A stretch of 64,000 nt of DNA from Antedon mediterranea (GCF_964355755.1 NC_092677.1:2549001-2613000); one strand, 5' to 3'; shown: positions 45,301 through 51,700, numbered from the stretch's first letter. Numbers and translations are program-made. Notes: generated by a model not told the origin, from the letters alone.

Positions 45301-47303
45301 AATAAATAATTGGCATTTTGGCCAAATTAAAATTAATTTTTCTAGACTACTGTACGAAACCAGTGTTTATTATGACATGGGTGTGGCTATAGTTTAATGC
45401 AGCAAAGGTGTGGCTACATATTACTCTGTTTATAATTACAGCAAGGGTGTGGCTATAATGTACTCTCTGTTTATTCACACAAAGAAATCAAATCTAAGCT
45501 TCAATCAGCTAACTGTACAACTGCATGATTAATATAGAATTTAATAACATTTAATAGGTAATTTAATCAGTTGTGTTGCACTAAGTTCAGATTGATAATG
45601 AAACTGAACACGAGAAAACCTATTGTAATTTGCTTTTGAAAAGGACTTATCCCCAAATAAACACTTTCATCAATAGCTGAATAATTTCTAAAAATAACAC
45701 AAAATACTGTACAATCAATCAAGTTTTGTTTTTTATTGTATTGGTGAATGGTCGCAGTGATTGTACATGGGAGAATAATGATTAAAATTATCATGTCAAA
45801 AAAAACATTTCAAGAAGACGAGGGAGGCTACTAAAGTGTCTGATACGACCGACCGGCCAGCCTCTTATGCCACTTTAATAAATGGAGGTCGCGCAACGGT
45901 GATTTACTGCCCAGTATCTACAGTACATTTTTACTCTTGTAAGCCGTTTATGAAATCATTTGATTATCTCCCCCCTCCTCCTCATCTAAAATTTCCAAAA
46001 GTATGTCTAATCTGTATCACTGCAGATTCTTATGAAAATACTGTAAAGTTGTCAATCTTATTCTTAAAATGAAAAAGAAGAAATTAATTTCCTAAAGACA
46101 CCCAACTCCGTCTTAATACGACTGACAATACAAGTATTCATAATAAAATCAAAGTTAAAATGAATTCATTGGAGAGGCATTTAGTACTTAAAATATCTAA
46201 GCACTGAACTCAATCAATTTGTATACACAAGAATGGGACACTCCGATACAATTTATCACTTATAACATATTTTAAGGTCTATAATGAGATCTGAAGGAGA
46301 AATAAATTGTTTTCTAATACTAATAGGCAACTGCTACATTCTTTACTGTATTTAGTAGGTATTTATTTTAAGACCATTTATACAAATTTATAGGCGATTA
46401 ATTGACTTGGTCAGTCAGTAAAAATCGACAAACAATTTTTAACAAAGCATATATTGAAACTTAAAATTGTATTTTAATTTCTTGGTTGCTTTGTTGAATA
46501 TTATTTAAATCAGGTAATAATTACCTCTTCTTTCCGTAATAAACTTATTCCTGAAAATGTGTTTATTATAATATAAAATATTAATTTATGTTTACGTTCA
46601 AGTACTATATTTGTTCCAGTTAGATAGTAGCAATTTTTAATATTATAGTACACATGATTGTATTACAAAACTTAATTTTTTCAAAAATATGCGACATAAT
46701 AAGCCCACAATGTCATAATTTGCTATGTATTTCAATTATTCATTTATTCTTCACTAGGCTATACTTTACTATTTAATTTTATGATTGATTATTACAAAAC
46801 CAAAGCATTTCAAATGTAAAAAAAAAATGTCAATACTACTATTAATAAGCAAATTATTCAACTAGGCCTAGATGATAATCCTACCATACCAGAACTCGCT
46901 CAATAACACCAGCTAAACTTCCGGGTAAGGTAGGAGTTTTTACTGAGCCATCCAACGAACGGAAGCCACTGTTCATCAGGTCGTATGTGATATCTTTAGT
47001 AACTTTTTAATTTAAAACAAAAACTACATAAACTTTAATGTAATAAAAGGTGCAGTACTTTGACACATGAAATAACATTATTTCTCCGAATGTCAAATAA
47101 AAATGAGAATTCCCATTTAATGTACCAAGTTGGTGCTTAGGGCGATAATCCGTTGGCATCCCAACTTTTCCACAGTTATTAGTACTCTTCCACTGCCCAG
47201 CGATTAGAGAGGACACTTACCGATTTTCAGTCCTTCGGAGGCCTCGAATTTAGGTCGTTTCCAGGGTATATCTCCAATAAAGTGTATATTTCCTGCCTTT
47301 AAC
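134..47303 (-). CDS. ARHGEF11/12-like (RhoGEF2-type) RhoGEF, 5' part of gene, 17 exons seen
   Basis: Seventeen minus-strand exons form one continuous reading frame of about 580 codons. Order: short N-terminus, PDZ domain (about residues 28-125 of the visible part), a linker rich in Ser, Asn and Gln with a helical stretch (about 142-213), then an RGS-like domain (about 414-580). In vertebrate PDZ-RhoGEF and LARG, and in fly RhoGEF2, the PDZ binds receptor C-termini such as plexin-B, the RGSL domain binds G-alpha-12/13, and a following DH-PH module activates RhoA at the membrane. The DH-PH exons are not in the window, so the gene is cut at its 3' side. Identification rests on the PDZ carboxylate-loop motif GYGLTVSG, the stretch GDRIIKVNGTLVTQSNHMEV, and RGSL signatures RPAHMAVFLHYLISNSDPSS and DFRNKRFLGLGSIYG. 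A single pre-duplication orthologue of ARHGEF11 and ARHGEF12 is likely (inference), so no symbol is assigned. The start codon is uncertain. Confidence 0.9.
582..713. mobile_element. MITE family 1, copy 1
   Basis: Terminal inverted repeats: AGCTCTGTCTATACACTATT at the left and TTTGATAGTGTAGACAGAGC at the right. Internal motifs (CATATCACTACCATATTTGG) are shared with the other copies in this window. Non-autonomous, no coding capacity. Confidence 0.8.
1194..1445. repeat. Inverted-repeat element
   Basis: TTTTTGTAGTTGAGC (1194-1208) is exactly complementary to GCTCAACTACAAAAA (1431-1445), and a looser match continues inward. The 220-base interior has no gene. It looks like a small foldback element, or one end of a larger one. 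Confidence 0.6.
2009..2087 (-). CDS. RhoGEF exon D, RGSL domain part 3
   Basis: Encodes PLRIQVEENVVQKIGQYVSE, the family's Pro-Leu-Arg-(hydrophobic)-Val segment. Acceptor TTTCCTCCAG is strong; donor GTAGGG is weaker. Ends with one spare base that matches exon A. Confidence 0.9.
2291..2389 (-). CDS. RhoGEF exon C, RGSL domain part 2
   Basis: Thirty-three codons beginning FFYLVTDSYG and containing KELRKWCYEIFSTFLAP, which continues the RGSL fold directly. Acceptor TTTTTCCAG is strong; donor GTATGA lies at 2290-2285. Phase 0-0. Confidence 0.92.
2463..2621. repeat. Degenerate tandem repeat with ATTGGTCA units
   Basis: About five diverged copies, roughly 32 bases each, of ATTGGTCAATTA followed by a variable part. 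It lies in the intron between exons B and C, next to the exon C acceptor. Confidence 0.65.
2935..3099. mobile_element. MITE family 2 (CAGTAGAAC type), diverged copy
   Basis: Ends in GTAGAAC...AAGGGGACACC at the left and GTGTCCC...CTACTGTA at the right. Similar to the cleaner copy at 24341-24592. Confidence 0.55.
3160..3267 (-). CDS. RhoGEF exon B, RGSL domain part 1
   Basis: Thirty-six codons. Begins LDEHGPFNDLESLVKRPAHM and continues AVFLHYLISNSDPSSL, the first helices of the RGSL domain that binds G-alpha-12/13 in this family. Acceptor TTTTAG and donor GTAAGT at 3159-3154. Phase 0-0. Confidence 0.93.
3268..5181. other. RhoGEF intron before exon B
   Basis: 1.9 kb of AT-rich intron with a pyrimidine-rich patch near 4030-4110. 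No repeat array, RNA gene or coding signal is seen. Confidence 0.5.
5182..5223 (-). CDS. RhoGEF micro-exon F (duplicate copy 2)
   Basis: Fourteen codons, RPSISSTNNSNISS, with acceptor TTTAG and donor GTAAGT at 5181-5176. Phase 0-0. Similar to micro-exon G, with six fewer bases. Either or both could be included without breaking the frame. Confidence 0.75.
5302..5350 (+). ncRNA. Hammerhead-like fold in a dispersed-repeat fragment
   Basis: CTGAGGA (5305-5311) fits the hammerhead core CUGANGA. It is followed by a 6-bp hairpin (GATCAA 5313-5318 with TTGATC 5329-5334), then GAAAC (5335-5339) and GTC (5341 side), and the flanks CTC/GAG can pair as stem I. Stem III would be the tiny self-complementary ACGT, as in short-stem hammerheads that act as dimers. 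One extra C at 5312 faces the core and may impair activity. Such motifs are known in Penelope-like retroelements; activity is not shown. Confidence 0.4.
5578..5625 (-). CDS. RhoGEF micro-exon G (duplicate copy 1)
   Basis: Sixteen codons, SPSIYSTNSNISILNS, between acceptor CAG and donor GTAAGT. Phase 0-0. It is a near copy of micro-exon F 400 bases downstream, in both coding sequence and adjoining intron, so the two are a tandem exon duplication and candidate alternative cassettes. Confidence 0.75.
5680..5850 (-). mobile_element. tRNA-derived SINE fragment
   Basis: On the minus strand GTAGAGCAGTAGTTTGGTAG is followed by GAGTTCGATCC (5805-5795), a good RNA polymerase III B box, and then a non-tRNA body. 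The arrangement is that of a tRNA-head SINE. Confidence 0.6.
6198..6335 (-). CDS. RhoGEF exon E, acidic linker
   Basis: Forty-six codons ending in an acidic run MEDEDFQSDGEN. Acceptor TATAG at 6338-6336 side and donor GTGAGT at 6197-6192. Phase 0-0. A 19-bp minisatellite with E-boxes begins about 235 bases upstream in the preceding intron. Confidence 0.85.
6570..6837. repeat. 19-bp minisatellite with CACGTG cores
   Basis: About 14 copies of CAGGGGTCACACGTGAACA. The first two or three read AAGTG instead of ACGTG, one reads ATGTG, and one copy lacks a G. Each main unit contains the palindromic E-box CACGTG. It lies in the intron just upstream of exon E. Confidence 0.92.
7247..7468. mobile_element. 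MITE family 3 (TACTGCAGTA type), full copy
   Basis: The left end GATCATGTCAGAATTAGTCT...GTTACTGCAGTA is complementary to the right end TACTGCAGTAGAATGTTGAC with small gaps. The interior GTACAAGTTTATGAAGGAGT recurs in diverged form at 20230-20260. Confidence 0.7.
7486..7605 (-). CDS. RhoGEF exon H, linker with basic RQRRR run
   Basis: Forty codons. A Ser/Asp-rich start with SPDSDSAADSSP is followed by PPRQRRRFGDYGEDGE, a pattern typical of the low-complexity linker before RGSL. Acceptor TTTTTTAG and donor GTAAT. Phase 0-0. Confidence 0.85.
10431..10525. repeat. 40-bp tandem repeat
   Basis: GTCTAAGCCACAAGTCGTAC and the following 20 bases occur twice in full, and a third copy breaks off after 15 bases. 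Copies start at 10431, 10471 and 10511 and are identical, so the duplication is recent. Confidence 0.85.
10631..10815. repeat. 47-bp tandem repeat
   Basis: Units of ACTCAGAGGCTAGAATATCT...ACCACAGTATAGCATGCAGT spaced 47 bases apart, about 3.5 diverged copies. Confidence 0.75.
12228..12413 (-). CDS. RhoGEF exon I, basic Ser-rich linker
   Basis: Sixty-two codons with RQRSSPETFFQQDPKKKPS and a second basic run NHRRPRLSNFDS. Probably disordered. Acceptor TTTTAG ends at 12414 and donor GTGAGT spans 12227-12222. Phase 0-0. Confidence 0.82.
12414..14985. other. RhoGEF intron before exon I
   Basis: 2.6 kb, AT-rich, with a 29-bp minisatellite (13842-14138) and a DR1-like motif (13676-13688). A G-rich patch lies at 14250-14330. 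No coding signal. Confidence 0.5.
13842..14138. repeat. 29-bp minisatellite
   Basis: About ten copies of AATTAAGGTGGTAAAGAAAC plus TTGTGAATA, with point variants and one 30-base unit. Confidence 0.9.
14986..15051 (-). CDS. RhoGEF exon J, linker
   Basis: Twenty-two codons, polar and acidic, with NPDSPASDVDYQRSPE; SP motifs suggest proline-directed phosphorylation sites (inference). Clean acceptor TAG and donor GTAAG. Phase 0-0. Confidence 0.8.
15604..16115. repeat. 15-bp minisatellite, about 34 copies
   Basis: Units CCTCACTCAACACAC and CCTCCCTCAACACAC alternate in an irregular order over 510 bases. One or two units carry an extra variant (CACAA). Because the unit is a multiple of three with no stops, long open frames appear in several frames on both strands; they are not genes. 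Confidence 0.95.
17200..17520. repeat. Diverged direct duplication, about 160 bp
   Basis: ACACAATTTGATTTATTTTC...ATTCTGCGCTCTACCAAT in the first half recurs as ACACAATTTGAATTATTTTC...ATTCTGCGCTCTACCAAT in the second, with shared downstream text (ATGGAAATATTATGAATGT). Confidence 0.75.
17726..17860 (-). CDS. RhoGEF exon K, coiled-coil segment
   Basis: Forty-five codons with heptad-like Leu/Val spacing in KLQKDLSGAATRVKVLEHQL. Comparable helical regions lie between PDZ and RGSL in the family. Donor GTAAG lies at 17725-17721. Phase 0-0. Preceded by a 6.3 kb intron that holds a 1 kb purine-rich minisatellite. Confidence 0.85.
18370..19385. repeat. Complex purine-rich minisatellite, about 1 kb
   Basis: Short modules (GGTAGAGGGGA, GGTAAAGGGG, GACTTTTTAA, GACCTTGTAAGGTTAAGG) are assembled into a higher-order unit of about 160-210 bases that recurs at least four times; CTTATAGGTAAAGGAGC marks each. 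The plus strand is heavily G/A-rich. Confidence 0.92.
20055..20130 (-). mobile_element. tRNA-derived SINE fragment
   Basis: On the minus strand GGTTTGGTGGTAAGATTCAG precedes GGGTTCAAGTC (20088-20078), a B-box match. Truncated. Confidence 0.5.
20140..20660. mobile_element. MITE family 3, two adjacent copies
   Basis: The first copy starts GATGATGTCAAATTTG...GTAGTTACTGCAGTAAC; the second spans about 20500-20660 with TTCTACTGCAGTTACTGCAG at one end and TACTGCAGTAGAATAATCTT at the other. Both resemble the copy at 7247-7468. Confidence 0.6.
21446..21502. mobile_element. MITE family 3, end fragment
   Basis: TTCTACTGCAGTAACAGCAG and a GACACGGTCCC border, a single terminal fragment. Confidence 0.5.
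22316..22392. repeat. 40-bp direct duplication
   Basis: GAAGTATCCTATATATTTAA and the next 11 bases (GCTTAGAGT region) are repeated twice in direct orientation. Confidence 0.8.
23102..23237. mobile_element. MITE family 2, diverged copy
   Basis: TACAGTTAAGTAGAGCCCC at the left and GAGGTTACACTGTA at the right, with repeated AAGGGGACA motifs inside. Confidence 0.5.
23945..24097. mobile_element. MITE family 1, copy 2
   Basis: TTAAGCTCTGTCTACACCAT at the left, a diverged AAGAGTAGAAAAGGCTTAA at the right, and the shared interior (GATAGTGATATGACATCATC). Confidence 0.75.
24149..24229 (-). CDS. RhoGEF exon L, charged helical segment
   Basis: Twenty-seven codons, highly charged, containing EMRSERVTTMRKMLDQEKEL. 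Predicted to be helical or coiled coil. Acceptor AG lies at 24231-24230 after a tract of purines, which is a weak pyrimidine context; donor GTAAGT lies at 24148-24143. Phase 0-0. Confidence 0.85.
24341..24592. mobile_element. MITE family 2, copy with perfect 11-bp ends
   Basis: TACAGTAGAAC (24341-24351) and GTTCTACTGTA (24582-24592) are perfect inverted repeats. The body (AATTAAGAGGACACATTTGC) is interrupted by a second element at 24409-24563. Confidence 0.8.
24409..24563. mobile_element. hAT-like MITE nested inside a family 2 MITE
   Basis: 155 bases starting CAGTGGCAAAACG and ending CGTTATGCCACTG, which pair as imperfect 13-bp inverted repeats (one mismatch). The flanking 8-mers GGTGTCCC and AGTATCCC differ by two transitions, fitting an aged 8-bp target duplication as made by hAT transposases. 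GC content is higher than its surroundings. Confidence 0.75.
25936..26063 (-). CDS. RhoGEF exon M, end of PDZ and Pro-rich linker
   Basis: Begins with AGSFVSLTLLGRPPGS, the last PDZ strand and the conserved exit from the fold, then a Pro/Gln/Asn-rich stretch with PLPPPHQP. It starts in phase 2 and ends in phase 0. Every following exon up to exon B is phase 0-0. Confidence 0.9.
26205..26390. repeat. Minisatellite with GTTATGTTGAGATGGAAG units
   Basis: About eight diverged copies, roughly 20 bases each, preceded by a short (TTGA)n run at 26172-26191. It ends about 60 bases from exon N. Confidence 0.85.
26452..26509 (-). CDS. RhoGEF exon N, PDZ core
   Basis: Encodes VNGTLVTQSNHMEVVNMIK, the most diagnostic piece of the ARHGEF11/12 PDZ: the VNG turn, then helix B with the His that contacts the ligand. 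Acceptor CAG ends at 26510 and donor GTGAGA starts at 26451. A 9.2 kb intron separates it from exon O. Confidence 0.92.
28127..28139 (+). promoter_or_regulatory. Perfect DR1 nuclear-receptor motif
   Basis: AGGTCA A AGGTCA, the consensus direct repeat with one spacer base used by RXR/HNF4-type receptors. It lies inside the large PDZ intron; function unknown. Confidence 0.35.
29150..30022. repeat. 71/76-bp satellite-like array, 12 copies
   Basis: Twelve near-identical units with TTCTATGTGTAACAAGTCTA starting at 29167, 29237, 29308 and so on. Most units are 71 bases, but four carry an extra ACAAA insert and are 76. Each contains GTTGTTGT...ACAACAAC, an 8-bp inverted repeat around an 18-base loop. 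The high identity points to recent amplification. Confidence 0.95.
31257..32225. repeat. Long GT-rich minisatellite
   Basis: Modules GGTTTGATCTGGTTTAAGGT and GCTCCCTGGTTAGTGATGGT are combined in units of about 20-60 bases over nearly 1 kb. The left part lacks the GCTCCCTGG module, showing two phases of growth. Confidence 0.92.
32335..32460. repeat. Short tandem repeat, AATATTGGTTTATAAATGGT units
   Basis: About five units of 24-27 bases with TGGTAGCTAATATTGG at the core. Confidence 0.85.
32772..32805. repeat. T12-GGTT-G18 homopolymer tract
   Basis: Twelve T, then GGTT, then 18 uninterrupted G. A long G run is rare in such an AT-rich background and can form a quadruplex; the run length may also be a sequencing artefact. 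Confidence 0.85.
33288..33454. mobile_element. MITE family 1, copy 3
   Basis: TAAAGCTGTGTCTACAGTAT at the left and GATAGTGTAGACAAGGCGTA at the right. Contains a local duplication of the CCCAAATATxGTAGTG module. Confidence 0.8.
34139..34172 (+). repeat. 7-bp tandem repeat of AGGTTA/AGGTTC half-sites
   Basis: Five direct copies of AGGTTM spaced by one A (7-base period). Each adjacent pair resembles a DR1. Confidence 0.7.
34985..35070 (+). mobile_element. tRNA-derived SINE fragment
   Basis: GGGTTCGAATCCC (35041-35053) is a textbook B box and T-arm, preceded by a degenerate tRNA-like stretch (TAGTGGCAGTGTAGATTAAT). It lacks a proper acceptor stem, so it is not a functional tRNA gene. Confidence 0.5.
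35674..35725. mobile_element. MITE family 1, truncated copy 4
   Basis: TAAAGCTCTGTCTACATAAA and GACAAAAATGTGATGAT, then the similarity stops. It sits 38 bases from exon O. Confidence 0.65.
35763..35812 (-). CDS. RhoGEF exon O, middle of PDZ
   Basis: Fifty bases encoding GAAYKSGVRQGDRIIK, the helix A and following strand of the PDZ domain. The join to the previous exon makes TAT (Tyr), where vertebrate paralogues usually have Asp before GAA. Donor GTAGGT lies at 35762-35757. The exon ends in phase 0. Confidence 0.9.
35917..36025. repeat. Short tandem repeat, GTGAGGGAGTGGCTACT type
   Basis: About six diverged units of 17-20 bases within the intron between exons P and O. Confidence 0.65.
36780..36884 (-). 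CDS. RhoGEF exon P, first half of PDZ
   Basis: Encodes the start of the PDZ fold, including QRSVIVQKDERGYGLTVSGD and the strand PVFVQNVKE. It closely resembles the opening of the ARHGEF11/12 PDZ domain; GYGLTV is the carboxylate-binding loop. Acceptor AG lies at 36886-36885 and donor GTAAGT at 36779-36774. The exon starts with two bases and ends with one spare base, in phase with both neighbours. Confidence 0.9.
38490..38620. repeat. 21-bp minisatellite rich in GTAC
   Basis: About six units of CGTTGTACGTTTCTGCGAGTA with transitions. The period is divisible by three and stop-free in several frames, so overlapping open frames arise on both strands; none looks genic. Confidence 0.88.
40649..40797. 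mobile_element. MITE family 1, copy 5
   Basis: About 149 bases. Left end AAGCTATGTTTACACTATCA, right end TTTGATAGTGTAGACAGAGC; interior ATGGACATGATGATGTCATA and CACTACCATTTGGGCAC. Near the full consensus of the family. Confidence 0.82.
43556..45141. mobile_element. 1.6 kb CpG-rich element bounded by stem-loops
   Basis: The left border is a perfect hairpin (AACTCGTCA-CTT-TGACGAGTT, 43556-43576) followed by AGTTATCCGC. The right border is a perfect hairpin (AGTTATCCGCT-ACTA-AGCGGATAACT, 45116-45141), so AGTTATCCGC recurs in direct orientation at both ends. Inside, an approximately 350-base module is duplicated (TGGCCATATGATGACGTCAC near 43985 and TGGCCATACGATGACGTCAC near 44340). CpG and GCGCGC motifs are far denser than in the flanks. 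No transposase frame is seen. Probably a non-autonomous element of unknown class. Confidence 0.55.
45165..45470. repeat. Small direct duplications
   Basis: GTAATGACCTACTTACAATA occurs twice in tandem (45175-45210 region), and AAGGGTGTGGCTATA-like units occur three times at 45378-45465. Confidence 0.7.
47221..47303 (-). CDS. RhoGEF exon Q, segment before the PDZ domain
   Basis: Encodes a short segment containing PWKRPKFEASEGLKI. The donor GTAAGT lies at 47220-47215. The exon ends with one spare base (G), which joins the GT at the start of the next exon to make a Gly codon. The acceptor could be CAG just right of 47303 or AAAG just right of 47296. An in-frame TAG upstream means this exon does not carry its own start codon. 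No homology is recognised in this stretch; it is called from its splice sites and phase match. Confidence 0.6.
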
Positions 47304-47892
47304 CTGAAGATTGCAATATTCTATTGCTTCGATTAATTCCAAATTAACAATAACATTCCTAAAATGGCGTTTTTTATTTTAAAATCTACTCATTTTCGCT
47401 ACCACAACACGCAATGAACGTAAAAGATAACTAGGACAAGTCACTCACGTTATTGTAAAAATATGCGAGGTGCGCATAATAAAGTAGTTCCAACTATCAA
47501 TTAAAGTATTGTTAATAGGCCACAGTTTTCTATTTTTCCGATCAAAAAATATTGCTAATGTACTTTAATCATCTTTAGACAACTTTGTTAAGAACTTTCA
47601 TATCTGTAAGTTTGACTTTTAAACTGCTTGTGTATGAATATCCAAAAAGTATAAAAGAAAACTGTTTTAAAGATGGCCGAGAGGTCAACTCATGCAGGGT
47701 TGAATTATAGAGGGCGACAAACAGCAATTTCGTTTGATCATGAATAGTTAGCGCGTAAAAATACCTAATGAAATTTGAATAATTAAATGCGCGAAAAATA
47801 ATGTAATTAAATAAAACAACTAAAAGATAAGTTAAAATTATGACAAACCATTAAAAAATAAAATGTGATTTACACTCACCAAACTTACACTC

Positions 47893-47897
47893 ACCAT
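47893..47897 (-). other. Candidate start codon with three overlapping splice donors
   Basis: On the minus strand an ATG (47897-47895) is followed at once by GTGAGT, then GTAAGT, then another GTGAGT within 24 bases. All three donors are phase 0 relative to the ATG and would join in frame to exon Q if that exon starts at 47296. A TATAAAA-like stretch lies only about 20 bases upstream, too close for an ordinary 5' UTR. This is a weak candidate for the first coding exon. Confidence 0.25.
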
Positions 47898-48775
47898 TGT
47901 TTGTTTGCTTTTATTTTTATAATCTGAGTAGGCCTACTGCTAGAACTTAATTTATTTTAATAAACTATCAAAACTACAGAATTGCCATTCAAGTTTGATT
48001 TATTAATCTTTATTTTCCATGGTCACATTTATCTGATAACAAGGCAATTCTCACAATATTAGCATCATGAATAAAAAATATTAGTAAGTACAGCCTTAAA
48101 GGGCAGCTCCGGGATTTTTTAAAAATGGGGGAAAGGAGGGGCGGGGGGTTATTTTATGACACTCATTCTACTGTAAAAAAAGAAGGGTTAATATCAACGT
48201 TGTTGTGAGAGTTTTTATATTTTATAATAAATAGAAATATTATAGTCGGAGCTACCCTTTTGGGTCTTTGAAAAAACAGAATATAAATGCACAAGAAATG
48301 TAGATAAGACTTCACAATATCACTGACATCACTACACACAACTGTAGAAGGTAGAGGATTTGGTGGTATATTAATGTAAAACAAGTTCGAAAAAGGAAGG
48401 AAGAAAAGGAATTATGATTATATATTTTAAACTTTTTTTCTGACTTTGTGTTATATTACTGTATTTTATCATTATCATATTGTGTTTTATCAGCAGAAAA
48501 TTTGCTTATAAGTATTTTTCCTGATTTTACTGCTTGCTAAAATCAACAGGTCAGAGACCCTCGTAGATACCCAGCCCACTTCTGGGCTATAAAAGCCCAC
48601 TGTTTCACCAATGCAAGAAAGACTAGAGACATTTGCAGGTACAGTACCCTGATTACTTTAATAGATAAATTCTTTTTTTTACTTTACAACGATTTACAAA
48701 TATTCAGCTCTCAAGTGTTTCTTAGCAACATGAACATGCATCATATTCTATATACTGTATCTATCTGAATTATCT
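47898..48775. other. Intergenic spacer between the two genes
   Basis: Should contain the 3' UTR of the Bcl-3-like gene and perhaps the promoter of the RhoGEF gene. A G-rich run sits near 48124-48148. No further gene or repeat array is visible. Confidence 0.5.
48657..48662 (-). terminator. Possible variant poly(A) signal of Bcl-3-like gene
   Basis: ATTAAA on the minus strand about 115 bases past the stop codon. No canonical AATAAA was seen by eye in the next few hundred bases. Weak evidence. Confidence 0.25.
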
Positions 48776-51700
48776 TCATTCTTTTTCCTCATGCTTCATT
48801 TTTCCAGTTTTCCTCTGTTTCTTCCGTGTGTCTTTCATGTGACCAGTCTCATCTATCATTAGTTTCGGCTCGTCACTTTCATAACCACTATATACTGGCT
48901 TTCTAGGGAAGTGGGAATCGTCCATTTTTGGCTGCTGAGGTATCAATTGGGCAGAAGAACTACTTAGATGCAAGTATGCCAAGGGTTTCGCTGACGTCGG
49001 TGGGCTGTAAACAGACGACGGACGATCCACGTCGCTGACAACAAAGGGCGCAACAGTTTTCTTTGATATTGACATGTCTAAGGGTTTAGTTTTGCAACTG
49101 AGATCAATAGGCTGGTCTGCGTCAGAAGAGGACATGTGTTGTGATATGGTTCCTCTCTGCATCTGTGGTTGAACTGGATTCAAGTATTGAGGTAACTTTT
49201 GTGTCGGTGGCAGGAAAGTTGCTCTCATACCAGGCTCTTGACAAATGACCGGAACCCCTCTTATGAACTGGGATACAGTGGTTTGCGGAAGTCCAAACTG
49301 AACTGATGGCTGAACAAAAACTGGCGCTACCTTTGAGGGTGTTTCAGATATTATGAATCGTTGAGGTGATGCAAGTTTGTGGACAATCTGATGTGGAGGT
49401 GGAAACTGGTGAATGAAATGTGCGGCGTTTGTTGGCACAGTTCCAAGCGGTGCTTGTGAAATGATGTACGGCCCTGCAGGATCTATTCTGTGTAGTTGTG
49501 GTACACTCTGAAGAGACTGTGTGATGATGTGAGGGACTGAAGGAACTCCAGTAACATAATGGGGCAAATGATGCCCTTGATTAGCAACAGGATGCTGTGT
49601 CATTATGCGATGTTCTGGTTTCATATAATGAAGTTCTGGAACAATGGGATGTACCTGGGCTATGGATGCTTTTGTGTAAACAGAATCTGTTCTAGTAAAT
49701 TGTGTTCTTGGTTCAAAAGATGATGAAAAAGACTGGTAAGATGGGCCAAAACCAGGTCGTACATCCTTATTGTACAAAGCTATTGATGGTTCTTGCAGTC
49801 TTGGAGACAAACTACTAGCACGAGGAATGGCAACATCTAAGTACCCTGGCTTAAGATGTTTCTGATGTTCGACATCACTTGCTGACATCGGTCTTTTTAT
49901 CTCATGGTGTGGATACACGATAACCGATACTCGTCTGCCGTCACTATCTACTGGTTTTTCTCTAGTAGTTTTTGAATTTAATGCTCTTCTACTTTCTAGT
50001 GCAGAAGAAAGAGACTGTACAGCATGTAGGTTATCAGTGTTAGGAAGATTTTGTAGTGGTGAGACTTTATTACTGGAAGAAGCCTTTTTAATAGTTTTTT
50101 GCAAATTTGAATCGCCCAATGAGAGTAGAGTCTGTGCAGTTGACAAGGTGATGTAAGGTTGTGAATTAGTTGTCATATTACAAACATTGTCTTTGATGGC
50201 AGGATTGCCTCCTTCTACTTCTCTCCCTCCTAAACTAGAAGATGCATTTGTTTCATCTTCTACTTCCATCGGCAATTCTGTTATTTCGTGATCTGAATTT
50301 AATTTGACATCATTTATTTTAAAATCCATGACATCACTTGACAATTTCTCTTGATTTCCTTCATTTTTTAACAATCTTTCTTTTCTTGATCTTTTATCAA
50401 AGTCACCACTTTCAGCAGATTCTTCAGTCATTTTAAGCGATTTCCGTTTCCTTGACAACCTATTTGGGTCTTCTGGAATATCAAGATGCTTATCTGATCT
50501 TTCAAGAAATTTTGATGAATCAGCATTTGATAATTGTTGACGTTTAGAAGATGTTTCTGTGAGAAAAGAAATTGTCCATTTACTATATTCATTATCACAT
50601 TTATGACTTCCTCCTTCTATTGTTGTATTAATAGGAATATCGTCCTCTTTTTGGTTAGGTGTATGAATATCTGGTTGTTGTGTTACAGACACATTACTAG
50701 AAGATAGTTCTGACTGGCCTGAATGTTCAGTTTCTATTGCACACATTTCACTATCAATATGCTTTTTTAGAAAGTTTTTATTGGTTATATGACTATTGTC
50801 AACTTTCTCTTTAACATCAACAACAGATTTCTTTTTGAGAATACCAGCTTCATCTTCTTTCCTTTCTATGGTAACTGCAGTCTCTTCAACAGAAATATGC
50901 ACTTTTGTCTTTGTACTATTCTGACGAGGTAGAAAATACGTTACTTCACTTTCATTTTGTGATATACTCTTTTCTATTTGTTGTGTTTCTATTTTTTGTA
51001 CATTTAAAATGTTGTTTTCTTCTGAAGTGTTTTTCTCGCTACAATCCGATTGTATTTGTTCAGAAGACATGAACTTTTGCTCATCTGTTTTGCAATCAAT
51101 GTCATTATGTTCACAAACATTTGTTGTGTCCTGAGGAATACTATCTACTGCATTAGATTCTATTTTATCATCACAATTATTACCACAAACAACAGTCCTT
51201 TGTGAACTGGATGACATCTCAACTTTGACCTCTGTCTCCATGGATTTTATGTCAATGTCTTCTTTGACACAATTTTCTGAAGAAATGGTTACATTTTCTT
51301 TAATCTGTGTTTCGGCACTTGATACTAGCACTTTTGTGTCAACTTGGCATTCTATTTTTTCCTCATTTGTTCTGGAAATCTTAGCTTCAGAGACTTCTGA
51401 ACAATTAACTGAAACGTTATCCTTATTTAGAAGCTTCTTTGGTGATAGACTCGATGCACCAGCTTCCATTGATGATAGACTTGTTGCACCAGCTTCTTCC
51501 TCTTTTGCTGCATCATATATAGATTGCATTTCCATATTAGCAGTTATTTCTGATACTTCTTCATCAGTAATGGATGTTTCTCTAACAGGTACCCGGTTAC
51601 TATCAGACTCTTTTGATAAATCCTTACTTTTCTGTAATTCCTCATTCTCAGATATAACCGTATTACATGTTGCAATTTCCATTGAATTCTTTCTTTCTGG

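Larger units (their letters stand above)
36885..47220. other. RhoGEF intron upstream of the PDZ (10.3 kb)
   Basis: Contains a GTAC-rich array (38490-38620), MITE family 1 copy 5, a 1.6 kb stem-loop-bounded element (43556-45141) and short duplications near 45160-45470. Two unexplained GC-richer stretches with open frames (37800-38150 and 45830-45930) have no recognisable homology. Confidence 0.5.

Noticed and set aside
45836-46072. 78-codon plus-strand open frame beginning MSDTTDRPASYATLINGG
   Set aside because: The first 30 residues lie in a slightly GC-richer patch, but no family or splice sites were recognised, and the rest looks like random AT-rich translation.
46896-46975. Possible minus-strand exon (MNSGFRSLDGSVKTPTLPGS, donor GTATGG)
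   Set aside because: Looks exon-like, but its phases do not fit between exons Q and P, which join each other perfectly. No homology recognised. Could still be an alternative first exon.
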